Notes: generated from the letters alone by a model not told the origin. A DNA stretch of 35,103 nt from Streptomyces sp. UNOB3_S3 (GCF_020740895.1 NZ_JAILXP010000023.1:1-35103); one strand, 5' to 3'; positions 8,879 through 17,608 are shown, counted from the stretch's first letter. Made by a program: numbers and translations.

Positions 8879-8884
8879 AGCATA
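8879..8884 (-). promoter_or_regulatory. Conserved TATGCT box upstream of toxin 2
   Basis: This is the same hexamer as at 4360-4365, again 49 nt before the GTG start, in a leader whose last 20 nt match toxin 1 almost perfectly. The rest of 8885-9138 is a divergent intergenic region. On the plus strand a TTGACA at 8960-8965 is followed 17 nt later by TACCGG, a weak -10 match for the gene at 9139. Confidence 0.4.
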
Positions 8885-9138
8885 ACCAGGGGGCAGCACC
8901 CCGACGGGGCGTCATAGCTGCTGCTCACAAGGGTTTTGACGCCCACGCAGAAGCAGAGCTTGACATGCTCACATCCATGCCTTACCGGCGGTAGCGTCCG
9001 CCACTCCTCGATGGGACAACTCAACGGATCGTCAAGAACAAGCAAAGCCAAATGGGGTGATAGGTTCCCGGCCAGCTGTCTTTATTTCGTAATTACGCAC
9101 GGCCTCTGCCGTTGCGTGCCCCTTGGAAGGATTCGTTG

Positions 9139-9660
9139 GTGATACTTCGCACGCGCCGCACGCTGATCGCGGGCTCCATCGCAGCCGCCGTCATCGCTGG
9201 TTTCTCCGCCGTGAGCGTCGCTACCGCCGCCCCCGCCCCGGCCCCGGCCGACGACGCCGTGCCGCCGGTGGCCGTGGAGACCTTCGAGTACCCGAACGCC
9301 GCGAAGATCCTCAAGGAGAAGGGCATCGCCCTTCGCAAGGGTGACGGTCACATCCTGCTCGTCGACTGCAACGTCTCGCGGGACATCCAGGTCCTGACCT
9401 CCGTGAACCACCCGGGACAGAGCGAGACGGGCACGTACTGCTTCAAGGTCACCGGTAGCGGCAAGACCGGCTTCCTGACGCTGGAAGTTCCCAAGGTCTA
9501 CAACATCATGACCGGTGACGTCGCCGTGAAGGCCAACCTCACCGCCGAGGGCAAGACCCAGACCGTCGCAGTGGCCAAGAACGACGCTATCGGCGTCGGC
9601 ACGGGCGCCCCCGTACCGGGCGCGGCCACCACCCTGGTCGAGCTGCGCGTCAACAACTGA
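9139..9660 (+). CDS. Small secreted two-cysteine protein A
   Basis: This encodes 173 residues from a GTG at 9139 with GGAAGGA seven bases upstream. A TTG at 9112 is open but has no ribosome site. A basic N-terminus and hydrophobic core precede a signal-peptidase site near TAAPA. The mature protein of about 140 residues carries ETFEYPNAAKILKEKGIAL, then GDGHILLVDC and GTYCFKV, so two cysteines could form a disulfide. It ends in strand-like segments (TLVELRVNN). It is clearly paralogous to the protein at 17609-18097. The downstream neighbour in both cases is a pseudoprotease-propeller gene, here 113 nt away with no terminator between, so co-expression is likely. I recognise no family. Its repeated pairing suggests a partner or ligand of the pseudoprotease. 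Confidence 0.85.
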   Translation: MILRTRRTLIAGSIAAAVIAGFSAVSVATAAPAPAPADDAVPPVAVETFEYPNAAKILKEKGIALRKGDGHILLVDCNVSRDIQVLTSVNHPGQSETGTYCFKVTGSGKTGFLTLEVPKVYNIMTGDVAVKANLTAEGKTQTVAVAKNDAIGVGTGAPVPGAATTLVELRVNN

Positions 9661-9773
9661 TCGCGAGGCTGCCCTCCCGGAGCCGCTCTTCTCATCGCCT
9701 CCGGCATTGCCTCTCGACACGTCGCCTTCTGCCGCACCGTCCCGCCACATCAGTTTTAGACAGGAACAAACGC

Positions 9774-11378
9774 ATGTCCGCCAGACGTCCACGCGCAGCA
9801 CTGGCCGCAGGCCTCCTCGCTTCCAGCGCCGCAGCCGGTCTTCTGACCGCCGCACCCGCCAACGCCGTTGTGGGTGCGGCCACCAAGGACGGCTCGTACG
9901 CGTTCACGGCCAAGCTCGACATCGGTGGCCAGCGCAGCTGCTCCGCCGCGCTCGTCGAGTCGCAGTGGCTGATCACCGCCTCCAGCTGCTTCGCCGACGA
10001 CCCTTCCCAGGGTTTCAAGGTCGCCTCCGGAGCGCCCAAGCTGACGACCACGGCCACCATCGGCCGCACCGACCTGACCCGTGACGGCGGCAGCGTCATG
10101 AAGGTCGTCGAGCTCGTGCCGCGCGAGGACCGCGATCTGGTCATGGCCAAGCTCGAGAAGCCGGTGGCCGGGATCGCCCCGGTCAATCTGGGCTTCAACG
10201 CTCCGCTGCAGGGCGAGGACGTGTTCGTCAGCGGTTACGGCCGCACCAAGGACGAGTGGGTCCCGGACCGTCTTCACTATGCGAAGTTCTCGGTGGGCGA
10301 CGCCAAGGACAGCTCGGTGAACCTCGCCGGTAAGTCGGACGACGCCGTCATCTGCGAGGGCGACACCGGCGCTCCGGCCTTCCGCGACATCGGCGGCCGC
10401 TACGAGCTCGTCGGCGTCAACAGCCGCTCCTGGATGGGGGGCTGCCTCGGCCACGAGGACGAGACCCGCAAGGGCGCCGTCGACACCCGTACCGACGACA
10501 TCGCCGGCTGGATCCAGTCCGTCTCCTCGCGCGACCTGCTCAAGCGCTCGAACTGGAAGTACGCCAAGCACATCGCTTCCGGCTACTTCACCGGCGACTC
10601 CAACAACGGTAAGCGCCGTATGGACATGTTCGTCGCCTGGGAGGACGGCTCCGCCAGCCTCTTCAAGGGCGCGGACCATGACGACCCGAAGTACCCCTTC
10701 TCCGCCGAGTACAAGCTCGAGAGCAAGGGCAGCTACTGGAAGAACGCCGAAGCCGTCACCGCCGGCCGTTACAGCGACACCGGCGCTGACGGCCTGACCG
10801 TCCGCTGGGCGAACGGCAAGCTCTCGACGTACACGCACGTGGACGAGAAGGGCTTCCACGAGGAGAAGACTCTCGCCGAGCCGGGCTCCTGGTGGAGCCA
10901 CGCCCGCCTGATCACCTCGGGTCGCTTCTCCGCCAACGCCCTGCGTGATGACCTCATCGTCCTCTGGGAGGACGGCTCGACGTCGATGTACACCGACACC
11001 GGTGTCAACGGCGTCAAGAAGGAAACCCAGCTGACGCTGAAGAACGACGGCTTCAACAACGCCGTCCAGATCAATGCCGGTGAGTTCACCGGTGGCAAGA
11101 CCGCCGACCTGATGATCCGCTGGAAGGACGGCCAGACCCAGGTCTTCCCGACCGGCGACACCAAGGGCGACCACGGCCGCATCCAGGTCACCCCCGTCGG
11201 CTACCACTGGACGCATGCCGCCCAGATCACCGTCGGCAACTTCACCAAGCCCGGCGGCCCCCTCAACGACATCCTCGTCCGCTGGGACACCACCGACCTC
11301 AGCTACTACCCGGGCGTCAACCCGAGTGGCATCCCCTCCAACCGGGGTCCGTTCGGCGAGGTCCAGCTCGTCGGCTGA
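9774..11378 (+). CDS. Secreted trypsin-like pseudoprotease with C-terminal beta-propeller (copy 1)
   Basis: This encodes 534 residues. The ATG has AGGA upstream, and the signal peptide ends at APANA (residue 31), leaving VVG at the mature N-terminus. Residues 32-250 follow the S1 (chymotrypsin) layout. The His57 position, in LITASSC, is Ser71. The Asp102 position, in DRDLVMAKL, is Asp121. The Ser195 position, in CEGDTGAP, is Thr198. Cysteines equivalent to 42/58 and 191/220 are kept (56/72 and 194/224). With two triad residues lost it should be inactive as a protease. Residues 265-534 are repeated blades (ASGYFTGDSNNGKRRMDMFV, VTAGRYSDTGADGLTVRW and similar), a beta-propeller related to FG-GAP. 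Copy 4 (18188) has a nearly identical propeller. A binding or scaffold role outside the cell is inferred. Automatic tools would probably call this a serine protease. Confidence 0.9.
   Translation: MSARRPRAALAAGLLASSAAAGLLTAAPANAVVGAATKDGSYAFTAKLDIGGQRSCSAALVESQWLITASSCFADDPSQGFKVASGAPKLTTTATIGRTDLTRDGGSVMKVVELVPREDRDLVMAKLEKPVAGIAPVNLGFNAPLQGEDVFVSGYGRTKDEWVPDRLHYAKFSVGDAKDSSVNLAGKSDDAVICEGDTGAPAFRDIGGRYELVGVNSRSWMGGCLGHEDETRKGAVDTRTDDIAGWIQSVSSRDLLKRSNWKYAKHIASGYFTGDSNNGKRRMDMFVAWEDGSASLFKGADHDDPKYPFSAEYKLESKGSYWKNAEAVTAGRYSDTGADGLTVRWANGKLSTYTHVDEKGFHEEKTLAEPGSWWSHARLITSGRFSANALRDDLIVLWEDGSTSMYTDTGVNGVKKETQLTLKNDGFNNAVQINAGEFTGGKTADLMIRWKDGQTQVFPTGDTKGDHGRIQVTPVGYHWTHAAQITVGNFTKPGGPLNDILVRWDTTDLSYYPGVNPSGIPSNRGPFGEVQLVG
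10801..11378 (+). repeat. Near-identical propeller segment, copy shared with 19215-19792
   Basis: This 3' part of the gene matches 19215-19792 at a constant offset of 8,414 bp with no gaps. By eye only about nine residues differ over the last 186 codons, while the 5' parts of the two genes are much more diverged. Confidence 0.8.
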
Positions 11379-11402
11379 GCCGACGCATCACCACCTGTTT
11401 TC

Positions 11403-11446
11403 CGGAGGCGTCGGGGCCGACCGCCCGGCGCCTCCGCGCATTTTTG
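11403..11446 (+). terminator. Terminator after pseudoprotease copy 1
   Basis: An 8-bp stem (11403-11410 with 11429-11436), with a small internal hairpin, is followed by CGCA and five Ts. It lies about 25 nt after the stop and about 20 nt before the next start codon, so the next gene may need its own promoter or read-through. Confidence 0.6.
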
Positions 11447-11468
11447 ATCAACCCCCCGGGGGAGAACC

Positions 11469-13379
11469 ATGTCCATCAAGCAATCACGTGTCACGTGGAC
11501 GAGAGGGCTCGTCGCGACCGGTGCGGCCGCCGCAGCGGTCCTGACCATGACGCCGGCTCAGGCCGTCGAGGGAGCGACCGCCAAGGACTCGTTCCAGTTC
11601 ACGGCCAAGCTCGACATCGGTGGTGAGCGCAGCTGCTCCGCCGCACTTGTCGACGAGCAGTGGCTGATCACCGCGGCCAGCTGCTTCGCCGACAACCCCG
11701 CCGAGGACTTCAGGGTCCCCGCGGGCGCGCCGAAGCTGAAGACCACCGCCACCATCGGCCGTACCGACCTCACCCGGGACAACGGCGCCGTGCTCGACGT
11801 CGTGGAGCTCGTTCCGCGCGCCGACCGCGACGTCATGCTGGCCAGGCTGGCCAAGCCGGTGACCGGTGTGACCCCGGTGGCGATCGCCGGCAACGCCCCG
11901 CTCCAGGGCGAGGAACTGCGCGTCAGCGGCTACGGCCGTACGAAGAACGAGTGGGTACCCGACGCCCTCCACTACGCGTCCTTCACCGTCGGCTCGGTGA
12001 AGGGGGCCTCGATCGGCCTCGCCGGCAAGGAAGCCGACGCCGTGATCTGCCAGGGCGACACCGGCGGCCCCGCCTTCCGTGACGTCAGCGGCCGTCAGGA
12101 GCTCGTCGCTGTCAACAGCCGGTCCTGGCAGGGCGGCTGCCTCGGCACCGACCCCGCCGAGACCCGCAAGGGCGCCCTCGACACCCGCGTCGACGACCTC
12201 AGCGGCTGGATCCTCCAGGTCCGCTCGCTGCCCAAGCGATTCGTGACCGCCAGCGGCGACTTCGACGGTGACGGCAAGGCGGACCTCGCCATGCTCACCG
12301 ACTACGGTCAGACGCCCGACGGCCGCTCCCGGTCGGCCCTGTGGGTCTACACCGCCAACGGTGAAGGTTTCGGCGGTCCGCGCTCTGTCTGGGACAGCGG
12401 CACGGACAGCTGGCGCTGGGAGGCCACCAAGCTGACCACCGGTGACTTCAACGGTGACGGCAAGACCGATATCGCCGCCCTCTACAACTACGGTGCCGAG
12501 GGCGGGCGGATGCGGTCCGGCCTGTTCACCTTCACCAACCAGGGGACGCGTTTCGACACCCACCGGAAGGTCTGGGACAGCTCCACGAGCACCTGGAAGA
12601 GCTGGAACTGGGACGCCAGCAAGCTGACCTCCGGCGACTTCAACGGCGACGGCAAGACCGACCTCGCCGTCCTCTACAACTACGGCAAGGGCGCGGACGG
12701 TCGCAACGGCAGTGCTCTGCTGACGTTCACCAGCAACGGGAACGGTGTCGACGAGCCGCGCAAGGTCTGGGACAGCTCCACCAGCACCTGGAAGAGCTGG
12801 AACTGGGACGCCAGCAAGCTCGCCTCCGGCGACTTCAACGGCGACGGCAAGACCGACCTCGCCGTCCTCTACGCCCAGGACAAGGTCGACGGCCGCAACC
12901 GTACCGCGCTGTTCTTCACGGCCAACGACAAGAACGGCTTCAACGAGCCGCGCAAGGTCTGGGACAGCGCCACCTGGAAGGACGGCAAGGACAGCTGGAG
13001 CTGGGATGCCAGCAAGCTGACCACCGGCGACTTCAACGGCGACGGCAAGACCGACCTCGCCGTCCTCTACAACTACGGCGCGGACACCGGCCGCAACCGC
13101 ACCGGTCTGTGGGTCTTCGACGGCAGCAAGGACGGCTTCGGCGAGCCCCGCAAGGTCTGGGACACCGCGACCTGGAAGGACGGCAAGGAGAGCTGGAACT
13201 GGGCTTCCAGCGAGCCCGTCGCCGGTGACTTCAACGGCGACGGCAAGGCCGACCTGACCGTCACCTACGACTACGGCCTGAACAAGGCCGGTCGCGCCCA
13301 GATCGGTCTGTGGGCGTTCACGAGCAAGGGCGACGCCTTCGCGGACCCGCGCCGGGTCTGGGACAACGGGCTGGACTGA
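11469..13379 (+). CDS. Secreted trypsin-like pseudoprotease with six FG-GAP repeats (copy 2)
   Basis: This encodes 636 residues, starting at an ATG with GGGGGAG upstream. The signal peptide ends at TPAQA (residue 32). The S1-like domain keeps Asp121 (DRDVMLARL) but has Ser71 where His57 should be (LITAASCF) and Thr198 where Ser195 should be (CQGDTGGP), so it should not cleave peptides. The remainder is an FG-GAP/VCBS propeller with six DFNGDGKTDLAVLYNYG-type blades, whose Asp-rich loops probably bind calcium as in integrin propellers. Two adjacent blades are almost identical at DNA level (12567-12677 and 12762-12872). Hairpins lie on both sides of the gene. Likely an extracellular binding protein; the ligand is unknown. 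Confidence 0.9.
   Translation: MSIKQSRVTWTRGLVATGAAAAAVLTMTPAQAVEGATAKDSFQFTAKLDIGGERSCSAALVDEQWLITAASCFADNPAEDFRVPAGAPKLKTTATIGRTDLTRDNGAVLDVVELVPRADRDVMLARLAKPVTGVTPVAIAGNAPLQGEELRVSGYGRTKNEWVPDALHYASFTVGSVKGASIGLAGKEADAVICQGDTGGPAFRDVSGRQELVAVNSRSWQGGCLGTDPAETRKGALDTRVDDLSGWILQVRSLPKRFVTASGDFDGDGKADLAMLTDYGQTPDGRSRSALWVYTANGEGFGGPRSVWDSGTDSWRWEATKLTTGDFNGDGKTDIAALYNYGAEGGRMRSGLFTFTNQGTRFDTHRKVWDSSTSTWKSWNWDASKLTSGDFNGDGKTDLAVLYNYGKGADGRNGSALLTFTSNGNGVDEPRKVWDSSTSTWKSWNWDASKLASGDFNGDGKTDLAVLYAQDKVDGRNRTALFFTANDKNGFNEPRKVWDSATWKDGKDSWSWDASKLTTGDFNGDGKTDLAVLYNYGADTGRNRTGLWVFDGSKDGFGEPRKVWDTATWKDGKESWNWASSEPVAGDFNGDGKADLTVTYDYGLNKAGRAQIGLWAFTSKGDAFADPRRVWDNGLD
12567..12677 (+). repeat. Internal 111-bp direct repeat, first copy
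   Basis: This segment recurs at 12762-12872 (offset 195 bp, or 65 codons) with three differences by eye. It encodes one FG-GAP blade boundary. It indicates recent in-frame duplication of a blade. Confidence 0.8.
12762..12872 (+). repeat. Internal 111-bp direct repeat, second copy
   Basis: Second copy of the blade repeat at 12567-12677. Both copies are in the same reading frame, so recombination between them would add or remove exactly one 65-residue blade. Confidence 0.8.
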
Positions 13380-13447
13380 ATGAACGCCGGCTCATCGGCT
13401 GAGCCAGGCCAGGCTCAGCGCCTCTGAGCTGTGCTGATCAGCAGTTC

Positions 13448-13484
13448 GGCGCCCGCGCCCGGCGGACCACCGGACGCGGGCGCC
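13448..13484 (+). terminator. Terminator hairpin after pseudoprotease copy 2
   Basis: A perfect 10-bp GC stem (13448-13457 with 13475-13484) with further partial pairing inside is followed by TGTTTC. It lies 68 nt after the stop codon. Confidence 0.65.
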
Positions 13485-13524
13485 TGTTTCACCATCACTT
13501 CGTATGACCTCCAAGGGGAACATC

Positions 13525-14994
13525 GTGTCTGCCAAGACCGCGCGCACAGCGTGGACTGTCAGGATCCTGGCGACGGGCATAGCCGCGTCCGCGCTGGCTA
13601 CGGCCGCGCCCGCCCACGCCGTGGTGGGCGAGCAGGCACAGCCTGGCTCGTACGCCTTCACGACACAGCTCACCATCGGCGACAGCGAGCGGGGCTGCAC
13701 CGGTGCGCTGGTCGAGCAGCAGTGGGTGCTTACCGCGTCAAGTTGCTTCGCTGACAATCCCGGGCAGGGCTTCAAGATCGCCGCTGGTGCGCCGAAGCTG
13801 AAGACCACCGCCGCCGTCGGTGGCAACGTCGTCGATGTGGTGCAGCTCGTACCGCGCGAGGACCGGGATCTGGTGCTGGCCAAGCTGGCCAAGCCGGTGA
13901 CCGGTGTCGTCCCCGCCACCATCGCCACCAGCGCTCCGGCGCAGGGCGAGGAACTGCGGGTCACCGGTTTCGGCCGCACGAAGGACGAGTGGGTGCCGGA
14001 CCGTCTGCACCACTCCGCGTTCACCGTCGGCGCGGTCAAGGACACCTCGATCAGCCTCAGCGGCAAGTCCGCCGATGCCACGATCTGCCAGGGTGACACC
14101 GGTGGTCCCGCCTTCCGCGAGACCAACGGCCGCTTCGAGATCATCGGGGTCAACAGCCTCTCCTGGCAGGGCGGCTGCTTCGGCAACGAGTCCGAGACCC
14201 GCAAGGGTGCCGTCGACACCCGCGCCGACGACGTCAGCGGCTGGATCGCCAACCGCATCCTGCTCGGCCAGAACCTGGTCAGCGCCGGCGACTACGACGG
14301 CGACGGCGTCGCGGACCTGTTCTCCGTGAACTCCAACCGTGAGCTGTCCGTGTCGCTGGGCAAGAAGGGCGGCACGTTCAACAGCCCCCGCTTCCTGACC
14401 GGCAGCTGGAACTTCAGCGAGATGACCAGCGCGGACCTCAACGGCGACGGCATCGCCGACCTGCTCGCCCGCGACGCCAAGAACGACCTGTACCTGTGGC
14501 TGGGCAACAAGAACGGAATCTTCAGCCCGCGCAAGGTCCTCACCACCGGCTGGGTCTTCACGCAGACGGCCGCCGGTGACTTCACCGGCGACGGCAAGGC
14601 CGACCTCGTCGCCATCGACGCCTCCAACACCCTCTACCTGTGGGCGGGCAACGGCGACGGCACCTTCAACCGCCCCAAGAAGCTCAGCGACGGGTGGAAC
14701 TTCACCCAGACCGTGGCCGGCGACTTCACCGGCGACGGTGTCGCAGACCTCATGGCCCGCGATGCCAAGGCCAACTTCTTCCTCTGGACGAGCGAGAAGA
14801 ACGGCAACTTCACCCGCGCCAAGCAGCTGACCGACGGGTGGAACTTCAGCCAGACCACCGCCGCCGACTTCACCGGCGACGGCAAGCCCGACCTCATCGC
14901 CAAGGACCCGACCGGCACCGCTTCCATGTGGTTCTGGGTAGGCAACGGCGACGGCACCTTCAACCGTCCAACTAAGATCGTCGAAGGCTCATAA
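13525..14994 (+). CDS. Secreted trypsin-like pseudoprotease with five FG-GAP repeats (copy 3)
   Basis: This encodes 489 residues. I prefer the GTG at 13525, which has AAGGGG six bases upstream and aligns with the paralogues (MSAKTARTAW), over the ATG at 13504. The signal peptide ends at APAHA (residue 32), giving VVG at the mature N-terminus. The S1-like domain has Ser73 (VLTASSCF) for the catalytic His, Asp115 kept (DRDLVLAKL) and Thr192 (CQGDTGGP) for the catalytic Ser. The loop between the His and Asp sites is about eight residues shorter than in copies 1 and 2. Five FG-GAP blades follow (DYDGDGVADL, DLNGDGIADL, DFTGDGKADL, DFTGDGVADL, DFTGDGKPDL). These resemble the propeller of the next gene, the SGNH hydrolase, closely. 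Confidence 0.9.
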   Translation: MSAKTARTAWTVRILATGIAASALATAAPAHAVVGEQAQPGSYAFTTQLTIGDSERGCTGALVEQQWVLTASSCFADNPGQGFKIAAGAPKLKTTAAVGGNVVDVVQLVPREDRDLVLAKLAKPVTGVVPATIATSAPAQGEELRVTGFGRTKDEWVPDRLHHSAFTVGAVKDTSISLSGKSADATICQGDTGGPAFRETNGRFEIIGVNSLSWQGGCFGNESETRKGAVDTRADDVSGWIANRILLGQNLVSAGDYDGDGVADLFSVNSNRELSVSLGKKGGTFNSPRFLTGSWNFSEMTSADLNGDGIADLLARDAKNDLYLWLGNKNGIFSPRKVLTTGWVFTQTAAGDFTGDGKADLVAIDASNTLYLWAGNGDGTFNRPKKLSDGWNFTQTVAGDFTGDGVADLMARDAKANFFLWTSEKNGNFTRAKQLTDGWNFSQTTAADFTGDGKPDLIAKDPTGTASMWFWVGNGDGTFNRPTKIVEGS

Positions 14995-15009
14995 ATCAGG
15001 AAATCAGCT

Positions 15010-15046
15010 GCAAGGGGCGTCCGCACTCGGTGCTGGCGCCCCTTGC
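15010..15046 (+). terminator. Terminator hairpin after pseudoprotease copy 3
   Basis: A perfect 10-bp stem (15010-15019 with 15037-15046) encloses a small GCAC/GTGC hairpin. It starts 16 nt after the stop. No T-run follows. Confidence 0.65.
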
Positions 15047-15099
15047 CCTGTGCGCCCGATACAGCCTCCACTCTCGTGATTCAGAAGGAGCAAGCACGC

Positions 15100-17178
15100 A
15101 TGGCACGCCATCACCGCTCTGACAGCAGGGCTCGGCGGTCACGCTGGAGATCCGCCCCCGCGACGGTCACCTCCATGGCTCTCGCCTATGGAGCATTCGC
15201 CGCGATGCTGGGTACCACCGAGGCCCAGGCCGCTCCCCGCGACGGCTCGTCGGACACGTCCTGGACGAGGACATGGGGTACGGCCATGGGCACCGCCGCA
15301 CCGGCGAAGGCGCCCATCACCACGGACGGCTCCCCCGCCTGGGCATCCGGGGTATCCGGCAGGCAGACGCTGCGCATGGTCGTGCACACCAGCATCGGCG
15401 GCTCCACCACCCGTATCAATCTGGTGAACACCTTCAGCAAGGACCCGGTGACCATCGGGCACGCCACCATCGCCCGCCGCTCGAAGAACGGAACGGCCAC
15501 CGGCGCCCCCGTCACCCTGACCTTCGGCGGCGGCAACCGGAGCACCGTCATCGAGCCCGGCGGGAGCATCGTCAGCGACGCGGCCGCGTTCGCCGTCAAG
15601 GCCGACGAGGACCTGCTGATCAGCATCCACCTTCCGAACCCCGTCAGCGTGGCCCCGTTCCACGAGTACACGCTGACGACCTCCTATATCTCCGCCCCGG
15701 GCGACTCGGCGGACCACAGCGCTGAGACCGGAGGCGAGAACTTCCCGCAGAAGTACGCCTACTGGGCCTTCCTGGGTGGCGTCGATGTCACAACGACGAA
15801 CAGCGGCGGGACGACCGTCATCCTCGGCGATTCACAGACCGACGGCGGGCACACCACGGAGAATGCCAATCGCCGCTGGTCCGACGACTACGCGCGAGCC
15901 CTGCAGGCCCGGCCCGGGCCCATGGGCGTCGTCAACGCCGGCATCTCCGGAAACGCTCTGCTCACCGACCACCCGCTGTACGGGCAGAGCATGGTGAACC
16001 GATTCGATCGCGATGTCCTCGCCCAGCCCAACGTCAAGTCCGTGATCCTTTACGCGGGCGTCAACGACATCGGCATCGGCAAGGCCTCCGCCTCGGACGT
16101 CATCGGCGGCATACGACAGCTCGCCACCCGCGCCCACGCGGCAGGTCTCTCCTTCTCCGTGGCCACGGTTCCGCCCTTCAAGGGCTGGGGATGGGCCACC
16201 TCGGAGAAGGAGCAGGTGCGCCAGCAGGTCAACGAGTACATCCGCACCACCCGTGACATCGACTCCTTCGTGGACTTCGACCGAAGCACCCGCGACCCGC
16301 TGCACCCCGATCGTCTCTTCGCGGCGTACTACGATCATGGTGATGACCGTCTGCATTTCGGTGACAACGGCAGTCAGGCCCTGTCGGACACCGTGCTACC
16401 CGCCCCCGTGCCCAACCGTGTCACCCTGCGCTTCGAGCAGATCAGAACCGCTGACTTCACAGGTGACAACATCCCCGATGTGGTCGCCCGTGACGCGAAC
16501 TCGGATCTCTACCTCTGGGCGGGCAACAAGGACGTCGACGACAAGAGCAGCGGTGACGGCACCTTCGGCCAGCCCAAGAAGCTGACCGGTGACTGGAACT
16601 TCACCCAGACCACCGCCGCCGACTTCACCGGCGACGGCAAGCCCGACCTCATCGCCAAGGACAAGAGCGGTGATCTCTACATCTGGAACGGCGAGGGCAA
16701 CGGCGGCTTCAGCCGCTCCCGGAAGCTCACCGGCGACTGGACCTTCTTCCAGACCAATGCCGCGGACTTCAACGGCGACGGCGCGACCGACCTCATCGCC
16801 ACCGACGCCAGTGGCAACCTCAGCTTCTGGAAGGGCGACAACAAGGGCGGCTTCAGCCGGCCCGTGAAGCTCACGGACGGCTGGAACTTCACGCAGACCA
16901 TCGCGGGTGACTTCACCGGTGACGGTAAGGCCGACCTCGTCGCCAAGGACAACGCGAACGTCCTCTACCTCTGGACGGGCGACGGCAACGGCGGCTTCAG
17001 TCGCTCCCGGAAGCTCACTGACGGCTGGATCTTCTCCGAGACCACTGCCCTCAGCCTCCGGACCGGGGGCCTCGCCCACCTCATCGGGCGGAACGACAAG
17101 ACGGGCGTGCTCAACGAGTGGCTGAACACCGGCAACGGCGAGTTCACCCGCCCGCTCCGTCTGGCGGACGGCTGGTAG
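15100..17178 (+). CDS. Secreted SGNH/GDSL hydrolase with C-terminal FG-GAP propeller
   Basis: This encodes 692 residues. The ATG at 15100 has AGAAGGAG nine bases upstream and opens a long signal peptide ending near EAQA. An N-terminal beta-sandwich-like region (about 50-235) precedes the hydrolase. Block I is GDSQTDG with nucleophile Ser245, block II is NAGISGN, block III is AGVNDIG with Asn322, and block V is DDRLHFGDNG with Asp416 and His419. All catalytic residues are present, so an active esterase or lipase is expected. The layout resembles actinomycete SGNH hydrolases annotated as GDSL lipases. From about residue 445, four good FG-GAP blades and one degraded one (LSLRTGGLAHLIGRNDKT) form a propeller like that of copy 3. 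Possible substrates are acyl or acetyl groups on lipids or polysaccharides. It is the only member of the array with an intact active site. Confidence 0.9.
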   Translation: MARHHRSDSRARRSRWRSAPATVTSMALAYGAFAAMLGTTEAQAAPRDGSSDTSWTRTWGTAMGTAAPAKAPITTDGSPAWASGVSGRQTLRMVVHTSIGGSTTRINLVNTFSKDPVTIGHATIARRSKNGTATGAPVTLTFGGGNRSTVIEPGGSIVSDAAAFAVKADEDLLISIHLPNPVSVAPFHEYTLTTSYISAPGDSADHSAETGGENFPQKYAYWAFLGGVDVTTTNSGGTTVILGDSQTDGGHTTENANRRWSDDYARALQARPGPMGVVNAGISGNALLTDHPLYGQSMVNRFDRDVLAQPNVKSVILYAGVNDIGIGKASASDVIGGIRQLATRAHAAGLSFSVATVPPFKGWGWATSEKEQVRQQVNEYIRTTRDIDSFVDFDRSTRDPLHPDRLFAAYYDHGDDRLHFGDNGSQALSDTVLPAPVPNRVTLRFEQIRTADFTGDNIPDVVARDANSDLYLWAGNKDVDDKSSGDGTFGQPKKLTGDWNFTQTTAADFTGDGKPDLIAKDKSGDLYIWNGEGNGGFSRSRKLTGDWTFFQTNAADFNGDGATDLIATDASGNLSFWKGDNKGGFSRPVKLTDGWNFTQTIAGDFTGDGKADLVAKDNANVLYLWTGDGNGGFSRSRKLTDGWIFSETTALSLRTGGLAHLIGRNDKTGVLNEWLNTGNGEFTRPLRLADGW

Positions 17179-17250
17179 TCGTACTCCACGAGCGGCTCCG
17201 TACGGAGAAAGCCGAATTTAAGCCCGCTCCGGCCGGCTGATGACGGCAAA

Positions 17251-17291
17251 GGGGGGCTTGCTGCCACATGGCAGCAAGCCCCCCCTTTTAT
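17251..17291 (+). terminator. Strong terminator after the SGNH hydrolase gene
   Basis: A perfect 16-bp inverted repeat (17251-17266 with 17269-17284) with a 2-nt centre is flanked by AAA on the left and TTTTATT on the right. It is the strongest terminator in the window and splits the array into 9139-17178 and 17609-21451. From 17292 to 17525 I see no gene or clear element. Confidence 0.9.
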
Positions 17292-17525
17292 TAAGCGACG
17301 GCCGGACGAGACCCTCTGCATTACCCCCGACGAGCCGGTCCGCCGCACCCCAAGGAAACGGAATCTGTGATTTCGCATCGGTGAATCCAACTCCGCTTCA
17401 AACCACACCGATCCAGGTGATATCAATAGGGCGCCGGTCCAGCGCAAGGGGAGCAACGCGCCGTCAGGCCGGGCATGTCGATCGGGGGGTCGGAATCAAC
17501 CATCCCGGTTTCCTTGCCGGACAGG

Positions 17526-17556
17526 CGCGTGTGCGGCATTCGCGCACGCGTGTTTT
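17526..17556 (+). terminator. Hairpin with T-run in the leader of the second small secreted gene
   Basis: A 10-bp stem with one mismatch (17526-17535 with 17541-17550) and a 5-nt loop is followed by TG and six Ts. It lies 53 nt upstream of an ATG on the same strand. It could be a transcription attenuator, or the 3' end of a short RNA transcribed from 17292-17525. The gene could also start from a promoter just beyond it. Confidence 0.5.
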
Positions 17557-17608
17557 TTGTCGTAAGCCAAACGCTTTCTTAGCGCATTCATTACGAAGGC
17601 AAGGAACA

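Noticed and set aside
9774..11378. Calling this gene (and its four paralogues) an active serine protease
   Set aside because: The His and Ser of the triad are replaced in all five copies.
13504..13524. ATG at 13504 as the start of pseudoprotease copy 3
   Set aside because: The GTG at 13525 has a well-placed AAGGGG and aligns with the N-termini of the paralogues.
17240..17608. N-terminal extension of the second small secreted protein from an upstream start
   Set aside because: It would run through the terminator and leader hairpin and put about 120 residues before the signal peptide.
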